The notes beneath the pieces are model-generated. The model saw only the letters and a program-made list of their open reading frames with translations, was not told the DNA's origin and made no database searches. The position numbers and the translations under genes were made by a program. Source: Candidatus Microbacterium colombiense (GTDB taxonomy: Bacteria; Actinomycetota; Actinomycetes; Actinomycetales; Microbacteriaceae). Taken from it: a stretch of 64,000 nt of DNA. The stretch lies in NCBI GenBank assembly GCA_029203165.1, contig CP119308.1, positions 1,550,001 to 1,614,000 of the forward strand, written 5' to 3'. How positions within the stretch are numbered: the first letter of the stretch is position 1; each line of letters begins with the position of its first letter. Below are positions 49,912 through 59,368 of the stretch, piece by piece.

Positions 49912-51972
49912 ATGAGTATGGGCGGCGGTATGGGCGGGGGACGCGGCGGAGGTTTCCGCGGTGTCGATGAAGACGCGCAGCGTCGGCTCAACGCCGAGGC
50001 GCCGCGCATCAGCGGACTCGGCGCGCGCGTCGTGACCCTGTTCAGCGCCTACAAGACGCGCATCATGTTCACCGGCGTCCTGGTCGTCGTCGGCGCTGCG
50101 ATCGCGGTGATCCCGCCGCTCATCGTGCAGCGCATCTTCGACGATGCGCTCTTCCCCGTGGCGGGTGGAGGTCCGCACCTCGACCTGCTGATCGGGCTGG
50201 TCGTCGCGATGGTCGCGCTCTTCCTCTTCTCCGCAGCGCTCGGCGTCGCGCAGACCTGGCTCACCTCCACCGTGGGCAACAGCGTCACGGGCGACCTCCG
50301 GGTGCGCCTGTTCGAGCACCTCCAGGCCATGGAACTCGGGTTCTTCACCCGCACCAAGACCGGGGTGATCCAATCGCGACTGCAGAATGACGTCGGCGGG
50401 GTGTCCGGTGTGCTGACCAACACCGTCACGAGCATCCTGGGCAACGTGGTCACAGTGATCGCCTCGCTCGTCGCGATGATCCTGATCGATTGGCGGCTCA
50501 CTCTGATCGCGGTCGTGCTGATGCCGTTCCTCATCATCGTGCAGCGTCGAGTGGGTCAGGTACGCGCACGGATCGCCGGCGAGACACAGGAATCGCTGTC
50601 GGAGCTCACCACGATCACCCAGGAGACGCTGAGCGTCTCGGGGATGCTGCTGTCGAAGGCGTTCAACCGTCAGCGCACCGAATCCGAGCGCTATCAGGCG
50701 GAGAACCGCAACCAGGTGCGACTTCAGGTGCGCAGGGCGATGAGCGGCCAGGGTTTCTTCGCGGTCGTCCAGGTACTGATGGCCAGCGTCCCCGCCGTGA
50801 TCTACCTGGTCTCGGGCTATCTGATCGCCGGCGGGGCGGGCACGATCACCGCGGGCACCGTCGTCGCGTTCACGACGGTGCAGGCGCGCCTGCTCCAGCC
50901 GTTGATGGGTCTCATGCGCGTGTCGCTCGACCTGCAGACGTCGTCGGCGTTGTTCGCCCGTATCTTCGAATACCTCGACCTCGTCCCCGAGATCGAGGAC
51001 GCGCCGGGCGCGATCACCGTCGCCCAGGCGCCGGGACCACGCGGGCGCATCGAGTTCTCGAACGTGGTGTTCCGCTATCCGGATGCCTCCGCAGACGCCC
51101 GCCCGACACTGCAGGGCGTCTCCTTCGTGGCGGAGCCCGGCCAGCACGTGGCTTTCGTCGGCCCCTCCGGCGCGGGGAAGACGACCGTGCTGTACCTCGC
51201 GCCTCGCCTGTACGAGGCGCACGACGGCGCGGTGCTCTTCGCCGGGGCCGATGTGCGCACGCTCACGCAGGAGTCGATCATCGACGATGTCGGCATCGTG
51301 TCGCAGGAGACATACCTGTTCCATGCGACGATCCGCGAGAACCTGCTCTACGCGAAGCCCGATGCGACGGAAGACGAGCTCATCGCGGCATGCACCGCGG
51401 CGAACATCCACCACATCATCGCCGGGTTCGAGCAGGGGTATGACACCGTCGTGGGTGAGCGTGGATACCGACTCTCCGGCGGTGAGAAACAGCGCATCGC
51501 GATCGCCCGCGTGCTGCTGAAGGATCCGCCGGTGCTTCTGCTCGACGAAGCCACGTCTGCGCTCGATACCGTATCCGAGCGCGTCGTGCAGGAGGCGCTG
51601 GACGAGGCCGCGCGTGGGCGCACCACGCTGTCGATCGCGCACCGTCTGTCGACGGTGATGGGCGCCGATGTCATCCACGTGCTCGAAGCAGGGCAGATCG
51701 TCGAATCCGGCACGCACTCCGAGCTCCTCGCTCGGGGAGGGCTGTACGCCGAGCTCGCCGCTCAGCAGGTCGCGGCCTCCCGGGTGCTCGACACCGAGGT
51801 CGCTGTCGAGGCGAGTGTGGCCGGGGGAGCGAAGGCCGCTCTCGCCGACCGTCGGGCGGACCGCGCGCCGGTCGATTCGGCCGGCGCCGATGCCGTGGCC
51901 GCGCTCACGGCGGCGGTGCCCCTGCTCAACGTTCCGCGCACCGACGCCAGGGTCTACCCCGACGAGGCCTGA
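49912..51972 (+). CDS. ABC half-transporter (exporter, TMD-NBD)
   Basis: 686 residues. A Gly-rich N-terminus (GGGMGGGRGGGFRG) precedes a six-helix exporter domain, with the coupling region LQNDVGGVSGVLTNTVTSI. The nucleotide-binding domain has Walker A GPSGAGKTTVLYLAPRLY, Q-loop GIVSQETYLFHATIREN, signature LSGGEKQRIAIARVLL and Walker B VLLLDEATSALD. The tail after the domain is about 80 residues, Ala-rich and acidic. As a single gene it would work as a homodimer; the substrate is unknown. Confidence 0.93.
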   Translation: MSMGGGMGGGRGGGFRGVDEDAQRRLNAEAPRISGLGARVVTLFSAYKTRIMFTGVLVVVGAAIAVIPPLIVQRIFDDALFPVAGGGPHLDLLIGLVVAMVALFLFSAALGVAQTWLTSTVGNSVTGDLRVRLFEHLQAMELGFFTRTKTGVIQSRLQNDVGGVSGVLTNTVTSILGNVVTVIASLVAMILIDWRLTLIAVVLMPFLIIVQRRVGQVRARIAGETQESLSELTTITQETLSVSGMLLSKAFNRQRTESERYQAENRNQVRLQVRRAMSGQGFFAVVQVLMASVPAVIYLVSGYLIAGGAGTITAGTVVAFTTVQARLLQPLMGLMRVSLDLQTSSALFARIFEYLDLVPEIEDAPGAITVAQAPGPRGRIEFSNVVFRYPDASADARPTLQGVSFVAEPGQHVAFVGPSGAGKTTVLYLAPRLYEAHDGAVLFAGADVRTLTQESIIDDVGIVSQETYLFHATIRENLLYAKPDATEDELIAACTAANIHHIIAGFEQGYDTVVGERGYRLSGGEKQRIAIARVLLKDPPVLLLDEATSALDTVSERVVQEALDEAARGRTTLSIAHRLSTVMGADVIHVLEAGQIVESGTHSELLARGGLYAELAAQQVAASRVLDTEVAVEASVAGGAKAALADRRADRAPVDSAGADAVAALTAAVPLLNVPRTDARVYPDEA

Positions 51973-51981
51973 GCGCGTTCA

Positions 51982-52033
51982 CCGGCAGGCTGCGATCGAT
52001 CACTGCGCCGGCAGGCCGCACTCGATCAGTGCA
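51982..52033. repeat. imperfect 26-bp tandem duplication
   Basis: Units 51982-52007 and 52008-52033 both begin CCGGCAGGC and contain CGATCA-TGC; they match at about 21 of 26 positions. The second covers the last codons and stop of the SDR gene, so the duplication lies just behind it. Confidence 0.6.
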
Positions 52034-52799
52034 CCGACAGTCCGCCGTCGACGAACAGCGAGTGCCCGGTGATGTAGCCCGAGCCGGTTCCGGCGAGGAA
52101 GACGGCCGCGCCGGCGAAGTCGCTCGGCAGGCCGTTGCGACCGATCATGGTGCGGGCGGCCAGCGCAGCGATCTTCTCCGGGTCCTCCTGCAGGCGCGCG
52201 TTCAACGGGGTGAGCACGAAGCCGGGGACCAGGGTGTTGCTCGTGACGCCGGTACCGCCCCAGGCTTCGGCTTCGGAGCGCATGAGGGATTCGACGGCGC
52301 CCTTCGACGCTCCGTAGATGCCGCTGGAGACGAACGCGCGATGCGCCTGCTGTGAGCTGATGTGGATGAGCCGGCCGTATCCGCGCGCCGCCATGCCCTT
52401 GGCATAGCGCTGCCCCAGGAGGAACGGTGCGAGCGCATTGACCGTCATGGTCGCATCCCAGTCGTCCTCGGTGATGTCTGCGTAGGCGGGACGGATGTTG
52501 ATTCCGGCTGAGTTCACGAGGATGTCGGGCTCGCCGAACGGAGCGGTCGCCGCCTCCGCGACGGCATGGATGCCCGCGCGGGTACTCAGATCGCCGACGA
52601 CGCCGGCGGCGCGGCACCTGTGATCGCGCAGCTCGCGCACGGTCTGCGCGATGCGCTCCTCGCCGCGGGCGACGATGACGGTGGCTGCGCCCGCCCGGGC
52701 GAGGGCCGTGGCGATACCGCGGCCGATGCCGGAGCTCCCGCCGGTGACGATCGCGGTGCGGCCGTCCAGCGAGAACAGGTCGGTCAGGTAGTCGTTCAT
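52026..52799 (-). CDS. short-chain dehydrogenase/reductase
   Basis: 257 residues from ATG 52799, behind GAGGAG. Classical SDR: cofactor loop VTGGSSGIGRGIA, NSAG in LVNSAGINIRP, catalytic Ser in LIHISSQQAHR, Tyr and Lys in GIYGASKGAVESL, and PGFVLTPL. After the second strand the VARGEER residues (Arg) favour NADP(H). The sequence is near gluconate-5-dehydrogenase-type SDRs, but the substrate is not proved. Confidence 0.92.
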   Translation of the reverse strand: MNDYLTDLFSLDGRTAIVTGGSSGIGRGIATALARAGAATVIVARGEERIAQTVRELRDHRCRAAGVVGDLSTRAGIHAVAEAATAPFGEPDILVNSAGINIRPAYADITEDDWDATMTVNALAPFLLGQRYAKGMAARGYGRLIHISSQQAHRAFVSSGIYGASKGAVESLMRSEAEAWGGTGVTSNTLVPGFVLTPLNARLQEDPEKIAALAARTMIGRNGLPSDFAGAAVFLAGTGSGYITGHSLFVDGGLSVH

Positions 52800-52839
52800 C
52801 GATCTCCTCGAGACGTGGGCAGGCGGCTCGTCGCGTCGT

Positions 52840-53787
52840 TCACCAGGCGAGGGCGGCGGCGAGGGTGGGGTCGGGGGAGGAGTCGGCGTACTCCGGCAGA
52901 GCGCGGAGCTCGTCGAGGAAGGCGTCGACCTCCTCCGCATACGCCGGGTCGGCGTGCGAGACGGCGATCTCGAGAAGAGGGGGCACATCCATCGCGATGA
53001 TCAGGTCGAGCCGCGCGGTGACGGCGGCGCTGGCACCGGCGGCACGCAGAGTCCGGATGCCGCCACGCAGCGCTGCGAGGTAGTCGCGCAGCACGGGCAG
53101 CTGCGCCTTGCCCTGCGTGATCGAGGTTCCGTCTGCGCGGATGCGCCAGCGCACGACGACGTCGGGGATCACGTCGAAGGTGCGCGCCCGCGTGTACATG
53201 AGCTGGGCGACGATCTGATCCTCGTACGCGACGCCTTCGGGGAAGCGCAGATCGTGCCAGAAGTCGGTGCGGCTGACCTTCGACCAGGCGACGATGTTCG
53301 CCGAGGCGTTCGGATGCTGCAGGATCGTCGTACGCTGCCGCTCCGGGTCGGTGGCCGCGGTCACCCAGGGCTGCACGCGCCCCGCCACGTAGCCATCGTG
53401 ATGCGGACGCGAGCGCACATACGCCCCGGCGACGAAGTCGCTGCCCGTCTGCTCCAGGGTGCCGGTGAGCCGGGCGAGCGCAGTCGTCGTGAGTTCATCG
53501 TCGCCGTCGAGGAACCCCAGGTACGGGGTGTCGACCAGGTCGAGAGCGACGTTCCGCGCGGCGCCGAGTCCGCGGGAGGCATCGTGACGGATCACCCGGA
53601 ATCGCGGGTCCGCCGACGCAGCTTCGGCGAAGATCGACCCGGTCGCGTCGGTCGAGCCGTCGTCGACGAGGATCGCCCGCCACCGTTGTTCGGTCTGTGC
53701 CCGCAGCGAGTCGAGCGCCGCGGGAGCGAACGGGGCGATGTCACGCCCGGGAACGATCATGGTCACGATCGGATCGGGTGCAGTCAC
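52840..53787 (-). CDS. glycosyltransferase family 2
   Basis: 315 residues, GT-A fold. IVTMIVPGRDIAPFAPAALDSL at the N-terminus, nucleotide-sugar site AILVDDGSTDATGSI, and metal motif LGFLDGDDELT are clear; RFPEGVAYEDQIVAQLMY is the acceptor-side acidic motif. It would transfer a sugar to a wall, lipid or capsule acceptor. No glycan cluster surrounds it. GTG 53787 is supported by a TAGAAT box. Confidence 0.9.
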   Translation of the reverse strand: MTAPDPIVTMIVPGRDIAPFAPAALDSLRAQTEQRWRAILVDDGSTDATGSIFAEAASADPRFRVIRHDASRGLGAARNVALDLVDTPYLGFLDGDDELTTTALARLTGTLEQTGSDFVAGAYVRSRPHHDGYVAGRVQPWVTAATDPERQRTTILQHPNASANIVAWSKVSRTDFWHDLRFPEGVAYEDQIVAQLMYTRARTFDVIPDVVVRWRIRADGTSITQGKAQLPVLRDYLAALRGGIRTLRAAGASAAVTARLDLIIAMDVPPLLEIAVSHADPAYAEEVDAFLDELRALPEYADSSPDPTLAAALAW

Positions 53788-53793
53788 GAGCCG

Positions 53794-53799
53794 ATTCTA
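53794..53799 (-). promoter_or_regulatory. -10 box of the glycosyltransferase gene (leaderless)
   Basis: TAGAAT on the minus strand, 6 nt before GTG 53787. Confidence 0.5.
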
Positions 53800-53810
53800 T
53801 GGCCGTATCG

Positions 53811-54947
53811 TCAGCCGGAGACCGCCCGGACCGAGTCCATGACCAGTGCGGCGAGACGCTCGGGAGCATCTGCCGGCAGCTCGCCACGGCCGAAGGTGAA
53901 GCGCACCGAGGTCTGCGCGATCTCCGGAGCGATGCCGCAGGCCAGCAGCACGTGCGAGGGTTCGTCGCTGCCTGCAGCGCATGCGGATCCGCTGGATGAC
54001 ACGATTCCGCGCCGTTCGAGTTCCAGGAGTACGGCCTCACCGCTCGTGCCGGCGAAGGTGAAGCTCGCGGTCGCCGGAAGCCGACGCTGCGGGTCACCCG
54101 TCAACGCGGCCGCGGGCACTCGGGCGAGCACCGCCGCGATGAAACGCTCCGTCGCGGCCCCCACCCGGCTGGCCACCGCCACGCGCTCCTCCTCGGCGAG
54201 CTGCAGAGCCGTGGCGAGCCCGACCGCCCCCGCGACGTTCTCGGTGCCGGATCGCCGTCCGCGTTCCTGCCCACCGCCGTGCAGCAGCGGCTCCAGCGGG
54301 ACTCGGCCCCGCACCGCCAACGCGCCGATGCCTTTAGGGGCGCCGAGCTTGTGTCCGGTGATGGAGATCGCATCCGCTCCCAGATCGTGGAGATCGAGCC
54401 ACCCGGCCGATTGCACGGCGTCGATATGCAGCGGTACGCCGACCGCGCGTGTCACGGCGCTGAGCGCGGACGAGTCCTGAACCGTTCCGATCTCATTGTT
54501 CGCATGACCGAGAGACACCACGGCCGTGTCGTCTCGAAGCGCGGCGCCGAGGGCCTCCGGTGTGATGCGCCCGAGAGAGTCGACGGTGACCTGCGTGACG
54601 GACACGCCGTGGAACCGTCGCAGGTACTCCGCGGATTCCAGGATCGATTCGTGCTCGATCGGCGAGACCACCACGTGCCTCCGGTCGCGAGCGAGAGCGG
54701 CGAGCGTGATCCCCTTGACGGCGAGGTTGTTCGCCTCCGTCCCCCCTGCGGTGAAGATCACGTCGCTCGCGCGGGTGCCGAGCACACTCGCGATCTGCGC
54801 ACGGGCGTCAGCGAGAGCGTTCGCCGCGGCCTCGCCCGTCGTGTGGTGGCTCGACGGATTTCCGTACACCTCCGTCAGATAGGGGCGCATCGCATCGAGC
54901 ACTTCCGGTCGTACCGGTGATGTGGCGGCGTGGTCGAGGTACAGCAC
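53811..54947 (-). CDS. cysteine desulfurase, NifS/IscS type
   Basis: 378 residues. PLP enzyme that takes sulfur from cysteine. DHAATSPVRPEVLDAM at the N-terminus, TAGGTEANNLAVKG, the Asp in HIDAVQSAGW, Schiff-base Lys in SITGHKLGAPKGIGAL, and the persulfide Cys in SSGSACAAGSDEPSH. The GTG start shares one base with the nadC stop, so it belongs to the nad operon. NadA needs a [4Fe-4S] cluster, and a dedicated desulfurase beside nad genes is a known arrangement. Confidence 0.93.
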   Translation of the reverse strand: MLYLDHAATSPVRPEVLDAMRPYLTEVYGNPSSHHTTGEAAANALADARAQIASVLGTRASDVIFTAGGTEANNLAVKGITLAALARDRRHVVVSPIEHESILESAEYLRRFHGVSVTQVTVDSLGRITPEALGAALRDDTAVVSLGHANNEIGTVQDSSALSAVTRAVGVPLHIDAVQSAGWLDLHDLGADAISITGHKLGAPKGIGALAVRGRVPLEPLLHGGGQERGRRSGTENVAGAVGLATALQLAEEERVAVASRVGAATERFIAAVLARVPAAALTGDPQRRLPATASFTFAGTSGEAVLLELERRGIVSSSGSACAAGSDEPSHVLLACGIAPEIAQTSVRFTFGRGELPADAPERLAALVMDSVRAVSG

Positions 54948-55798
54948 TAGGCGATCCGCACGTCCAGCCCGAGGTCGACAGCCCGCGCCGAGTGCGTGAG
55001 AGCGCCTACGGAGATCACGTCGACCCCGGTCGCGGCGATGCCTGCCACGGTGTCGAGGTTCACGCCGCCCGAGGCTTCAACCGTCGCGCGTCCATCGATG
55101 AGGGCGACGCCCGCGCGCAGGTCGTCGAGAGAGAAGTTGTCGAGCAGTACCGTGTGCGCCCCACCGTCGAGTACTGCGGGGATCTGATCGAGCCGATCGA
55201 CCTCCACGACCACGTGAACCGTGTGGGGGAGGGAACCCAGTGCGCTCCGCAACGACCCTGCCAGATCCGCGCCGGATCGCGTGAGCACGGCGAGATGGTT
55301 GTCCTTCGCCATCACGGCATCGGACAGCGAGTAACGGTGGTTGCGGCCCCCGCCTGACAGCACGGCGTGGCGTTCGAATGCCCGCAGTCCCGGTGTCGTC
55401 TTGCGGGTGTCGACGATGCGCGCCTTCGTACCGTCGACGGCGGCGACGTAGGCGGCCGTGAGTGTGGCGATGCCGCTCATCCGCTGCACGAAGTTCAGCG
55501 CGACCCGCTCGCCGGTGAGGATGCCGCGGGCCGAGCCCGACACCGAGGCCAGCACATCGCCCGGAGAGAACTCATCGCCGTCGTCCACGTGTTGATCGAC
55601 GACGAGGGAGGGATCGGTGAGCGCGAAGGCCGCGGCGAACACGGATCCCCCGCTGAACACGCCCCGCTCGCGGGCGACGAGGTCGGCGGCCGCCGTGGCG
55701 TCGGCGGGGAGCAGCGTCGTACTGGTGAGATCGCCCCAGGGAGCATCTTCCTCCAGGGCAGCGCCGACGACGCGGGTGAGAAGGGCGGCGGTGAGCAT
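54947..55798 (-). CDS. nadC: nicotinate-nucleotide diphosphorylase (quinolinate PRTase)
   Basis: Third step of de novo NAD synthesis: quinolinate plus PRPP to nicotinate mononucleotide. 283 residues from ATG 55798. Conserved blocks: DAPWGDLTSTTL, GERVALNFVQRMSGIATLT, DTRKTTPGLRAFERHAV, GGGRNHRYSLSDAVMAKDNH, and VEASGGVNLDTVAGIAATGVD near the C-terminus. It overlaps nadB (TGATG) and the desulfurase gene. Confidence 0.96.
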   Translation of the reverse strand: MLTAALLTRVVGAALEEDAPWGDLTSTTLLPADATAAADLVARERGVFSGGSVFAAAFALTDPSLVVDQHVDDGDEFSPGDVLASVSGSARGILTGERVALNFVQRMSGIATLTAAYVAAVDGTKARIVDTRKTTPGLRAFERHAVLSGGGRNHRYSLSDAVMAKDNHLAVLTRSGADLAGSLRSALGSLPHTVHVVVEVDRLDQIPAVLDGGAHTVLLDNFSLDDLRAGVALIDGRATVEASGGVNLDTVAGIAATGVDVISVGALTHSARAVDLGLDVRIA

Positions 55799-57291
55799 CA
55801 GACTCCGATCAGAGCGGGTTCGCGGAAGTGCGCGCCGACGGATTCGGTACGCAGAAGAGCGGCGGACGCCGTCGCCTGGGCGAGAAGCAGCAGATTCGCG
55901 TTCTCGTGCTCCTCGACGGTGTGCGGGGCCGCCGCCGTCGTTCGCCAGGAACGGAAGGTCTGGAGCGCATGCTGCAGCCCGTCGTCGGTGCGGATGAGTC
56001 CGACGTGGTCCCACATCACCCGCTGCACAGCGCCGCGTGAGAAATCGGAGTCTGCATCGCGCGCCGGCACATCGATCGTCGGCATCTCGAGAGCGTCTGG
56101 TGTGGCATCGACGAACTCTGCGGTCCAGATCGACGGTGACCCCAGCGCCGCAGCCGCGCGCGCCCCGAAGACCGCGCCTTCGAGCAGCGAGTTCGAGGCG
56201 AGTCGGTTCGCGCCGTGCACGCCCGTTCGGGCCACCTCACCCACGGCGAAGAGGCCCGACAGTGAACTGCGCCCGTCGAGATCGGTGACGACGCCGCCCA
56301 TCAGGTAGTGCGCGGCCGGCGTCACCGGGATCGGCTCGCGCGACCAGTCGAATCCGCGTTCGCGGGTGACGCGATCGATCGTCGGGAATCGCTGCGCCAG
56401 CCTGGCGGCCCCCAGCATGGTCGCATCCAGGCGTACGGGAGCTCCCTGCGCCGAGGCTTTCCGAGCGATGGCGCGTGACACGACATCGCGCGGTGCGAGT
56501 TCGCCGTCGGGGTGCACGTCGAACACGAAGCGTCGACCATCGTCATCGATCAGCGTCGCACCCTCGCCGCGCACGGCTTCGGAGATCAGGAAGGGGGCAC
56601 CGGCGTCGAGGATCGTGGGGTGGAACTGCACGAACTCCAGCTCCGTCACCGCGGCGCCCGCCCGCAGCGCGGCGGCGATCCCGTCGCCGGTCGTGCCGAT
56701 CGGGTTGGTCGTGTGTGCGTAGAGATGACCTGCGCCCCCCGTGGCCAGGATGACCGCCTCCGCATACAGTTCCGTGTGTCGCCCGTCGATGAGGGTGCGG
56801 ATGCCGCGGACGGTCCCGTCCTCGACCACCAGGTCGACCAGGAAGGCGGCGTCGACGACGGTGATCGACGAATCCCGCACGGCAGACGACAGGGCGCGGG
56901 CGATCGCCGCACCCGTGGCGTCGCCGCCCGCGTGCACGATGCGCGCATGGCTGTGTGCGGCTTCTCGGCCGAGCATCAACTGTCCGTCGGGGGTGCGATC
57001 GAAGGCCACGCCCCGGGTGATGAGTTCCGCGATCCGGGCCGAACCCTCGGCGACCAGGACGGCGACGGCGTCGGGATCCGACTGGCCGGCACCGGCATCC
57101 ATCGTGTCCTGCGCGTGACGATCCTGAGAATCATCCGCGCCGTACACCCCTGCGACACCGCCCTGCGCGAGCCCCGTGCAGCCCTCGCCGAGCGCGCCCT
57201 TCGTGACGACGGTCACGCGGTGTCCGGATTCGTGCGCGTGCAGAGCGGCGGTGAGTCCCGCGATCCCCGAACCCACGACGATGACGTTCAT
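55798..57291 (-). CDS. nadB: L-aspartate oxidase
   Basis: First step of NAD synthesis: aspartate to iminoaspartate with FAD. 497 residues from ATG 57291, overlapping the nadA stop. FAD motif VIVVGSGIAGLTAALHA, substrate loops GCTGLAQGGVAGVYG and VQFHPTILDAG, and the family motif LFAVGEVARTGVHGANRLAS with NSLLEG. The succinate dehydrogenase-like C-terminal helical domain is present. Confidence 0.96.
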   Translation of the reverse strand: MNVIVVGSGIAGLTAALHAHESGHRVTVVTKGALGEGCTGLAQGGVAGVYGADDSQDRHAQDTMDAGAGQSDPDAVAVLVAEGSARIAELITRGVAFDRTPDGQLMLGREAAHSHARIVHAGGDATGAAIARALSSAVRDSSITVVDAAFLVDLVVEDGTVRGIRTLIDGRHTELYAEAVILATGGAGHLYAHTTNPIGTTGDGIAAALRAGAAVTELEFVQFHPTILDAGAPFLISEAVRGEGATLIDDDGRRFVFDVHPDGELAPRDVVSRAIARKASAQGAPVRLDATMLGAARLAQRFPTIDRVTRERGFDWSREPIPVTPAAHYLMGGVVTDLDGRSSLSGLFAVGEVARTGVHGANRLASNSLLEGAVFGARAAAALGSPSIWTAEFVDATPDALEMPTIDVPARDADSDFSRGAVQRVMWDHVGLIRTDDGLQHALQTFRSWRTTAAAPHTVEEHENANLLLLAQATASAALLRTESVGAHFREPALIGV

Positions 57292-58622
57292 CGCGCACTC
57301 ACGACCGGCGGCTTGGCGGCGAGCATGCGCTCCAGGGCGACGCGGGCGGGGTCGGCGACATCGGCCGAGACCTCGATGCGATTCGGCGTGCGACCAGCGA
57401 CCAGTTCTTCCAACACCCAGGCGAGATAGCCCGGGTGGATCCGGTACATGGTCGAGCACGGGCAGACCACGGGATCCAGGCAGAAGATCTCGTGCTGCGG
57501 GTACTGTGCCGCGAGGCGTCGGACGAGGTTGATCTCGGTCCCGATCGCGAAGGTGGTCGGCTCGGTGGCTGCGTCGATCGCGCGGCGGATGTACTCGGTG
57601 GAGCCCGCTTCATCTGCGGCATCCACCACCTCCATCGGGCATTCGGGGTGCACGATCACGCGCACTCCGGGGTGCTCGGCGCGTGCCTGCTCGATCTGGG
57701 CGACGGTGAAGCGGCGGTGTACCGAGCAGAAGCCGTGCCAGAGGATCACTCGGGAGTCCACGAGCTCCTCGGCGCTGGAGCCGCCCAGTGCGCGGCGCGG
57801 GTTCCACATCGGCATCTGCTCGAGCGGCACCCCCATCGCCTTCGCGGTATTGCGTCCCAGATGCTGATCCGGGAAGAACAGCACGCGCCGTCCTCGCTCG
57901 AAGGCCCACTCGAGCACGGTCTCGGCATTGGACGAGGTGCACACGATCCCGCCGTGGCGCCCGACGAAGCCCTTGATGGCGGCGGAAGAGTTCATGTAGG
58001 TCACGGGGATCACGGGGACCCGCCCGTCGGCATCGACCGCGTCGAGGTCGCCGAGCACCTCGGACAGCTGCTCCCAGCAGTCCTCGACCTGGTCGATGTC
58101 GGCCATGTCGGCCATCGAGCATCCGGCGGCGAGGTTCGGGAGGATGACGGCCTGTTCCCGGCCGGAGAGAAGGTCGGCCGTCTCCGCCATGAAGTGCACG
58201 CCGCAGAAGACGATCGCCTCGGCATCGGGGCGCTGCTTCGCGGCTGTCGCGAGTTGGAACGAGTCGCCGACGTAGTCGGCGTGACGCACGACCTCTTCGC
58301 GCTGATAGAAGTGTCCGAGCACGACGACCCGGTCGCCGAGGGTCTGCTTCGCCGCGCGGATCCGCTCGTGGAGCTCATCCTCCGCGGCATCCCGGTAGGC
58401 GGCGGGGAGCTCTCCCTGGCGGGGCGCGCCGGTGGGGATAACATCTCCCATCGAGGAGCCCGGGCCGTACCCGGGGCGGATGTCGAAGTCCCAGGGGCCT
58501 GCGGCGAGATCGGTGCTGCAGGTCTCCTCGGTCGAGGCTCCGGTCACGATCGCCTGGATGGCATGGTCGACCGAGGCATCGTGCGCGGGTACTGCCGGGG
58601 TGGGGACGAAGGTGATGCTCAT
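57288..58622 (-). CDS. nadA: quinolinate synthase
   Basis: Second step: condenses iminoaspartate with dihydroxyacetone phosphate on a [4Fe-4S] cluster. 444 residues, the longer actinobacterial form with an N-terminal extension of about 90 residues. Cluster cysteines are in IVFCGVHFMAETA, GIVCTSSNAETVL and LDPVVCPCSTMYRIHP; NSSAAIKGFVG and HPECPMEVV are further landmarks. It overlaps nrtR upstream and nadB downstream by ATGA. Confidence 0.96.
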   Translation of the reverse strand: MSITFVPTPAVPAHDASVDHAIQAIVTGASTEETCSTDLAAGPWDFDIRPGYGPGSSMGDVIPTGAPRQGELPAAYRDAAEDELHERIRAAKQTLGDRVVVLGHFYQREEVVRHADYVGDSFQLATAAKQRPDAEAIVFCGVHFMAETADLLSGREQAVILPNLAAGCSMADMADIDQVEDCWEQLSEVLGDLDAVDADGRVPVIPVTYMNSSAAIKGFVGRHGGIVCTSSNAETVLEWAFERGRRVLFFPDQHLGRNTAKAMGVPLEQMPMWNPRRALGGSSAEELVDSRVILWHGFCSVHRRFTVAQIEQARAEHPGVRVIVHPECPMEVVDAADEAGSTEYIRRAIDAATEPTTFAIGTEINLVRRLAAQYPQHEIFCLDPVVCPCSTMYRIHPGYLAWVLEELVAGRTPNRIEVSADVADPARVALERMLAAKPPVVSAR

Positions 58623-59338
58623 CGGGTGCTCGTTTCTTCGGAACCGAGGGGGCCGCGGTCGGCCAGCTCGACGTCGGTGTTGTAGCGGTACAGGCGTGCA
58701 GGGCGGTGGCTGCCGGTGCGGAATCGATCGGTCGGGAGGAGGTTTCCCGTCGATTCCACCTGGCGCCGGAAATTCGCGGGGTCGAGCTGCTTGCCGAGGA
58801 TGGCCTCGTAGGCCTCACGGAGGTCGGCCAGGGTGAACTCGGCCGGCAGGAATCCGTGCGCGACCCGGCTGTATCCGACCTTGTTGCGCAGCCGCCACAG
58901 GGCGTACTCGATGATCTTCGCGTGGTCGAAAGCGAGAGCGGGCAGTGCATCGACGTCGAACCACTGCACGTTCTCGGGGGCGTGGCCCGAGGCGAGATGC
59001 GCCGCGCTCTGCGCGACCACATCGTCTTGACGTAGCAGAGCCCAGTACACGAGCGACACCACGCGGGTGGGGGAGCGGTCGACCGCTCCGAACGCGTAGA
59101 GCTGCTCGAGGTAGCTGGGGGCAAGGCCGGTGGTCTCGGCGAGCGTGCGTGCGGCCGCATCGACCGGCGACTCCGCGGTCGTGAGCCAGCCGCCGGGGAG
59201 GGCCCACCGATCGGCGAACGGCTCTCTGGTGCGGCGCACGAGGGGGAGCGCGAGCACCGGATCCTCGTCGGTGGTGGACGCGCGCAGCGTGAGGATGACC
59301 GTCGAGACGGCCACGCGGATGCCGCTGGTTCGAGTCAT
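58619..59338 (-). CDS. nrtR: Nudix-type NAD regulator NrtR
   Basis: 239 residues. The N-terminal Nudix-like domain has a degenerate box (ALPGGWLTTAESPVDAAART with LAETTGL), so catalysis may be lost; the C-terminal winged helix carries VAHGFLPAEFTLADLREAYE and LDPANFRRQVE, typical of NrtR, a repressor answering to ADP-ribose or NAD. Its gene leads nadA-nadB-nadC, and a perfect 13-bp palindrome lies upstream. GTG 59344 is an alternative start, better spaced (5 nt) from AGGAGG. Confidence 0.88.
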   Translation of the reverse strand: MTRTSGIRVAVSTVILTLRASTTDEDPVLALPLVRRTREPFADRWALPGGWLTTAESPVDAAARTLAETTGLAPSYLEQLYAFGAVDRSPTRVVSLVYWALLRQDDVVAQSAAHLASGHAPENVQWFDVDALPALAFDHAKIIEYALWRLRNKVGYSRVAHGFLPAEFTLADLREAYEAILGKQLDPANFRRQVESTGNLLPTDRFRTGSHRPARLYRYNTDVELADRGPLGSEETSTR

Positions 59339-59368
59339 AAGCACCTTAACCTCCTGCATCGATCTTAG

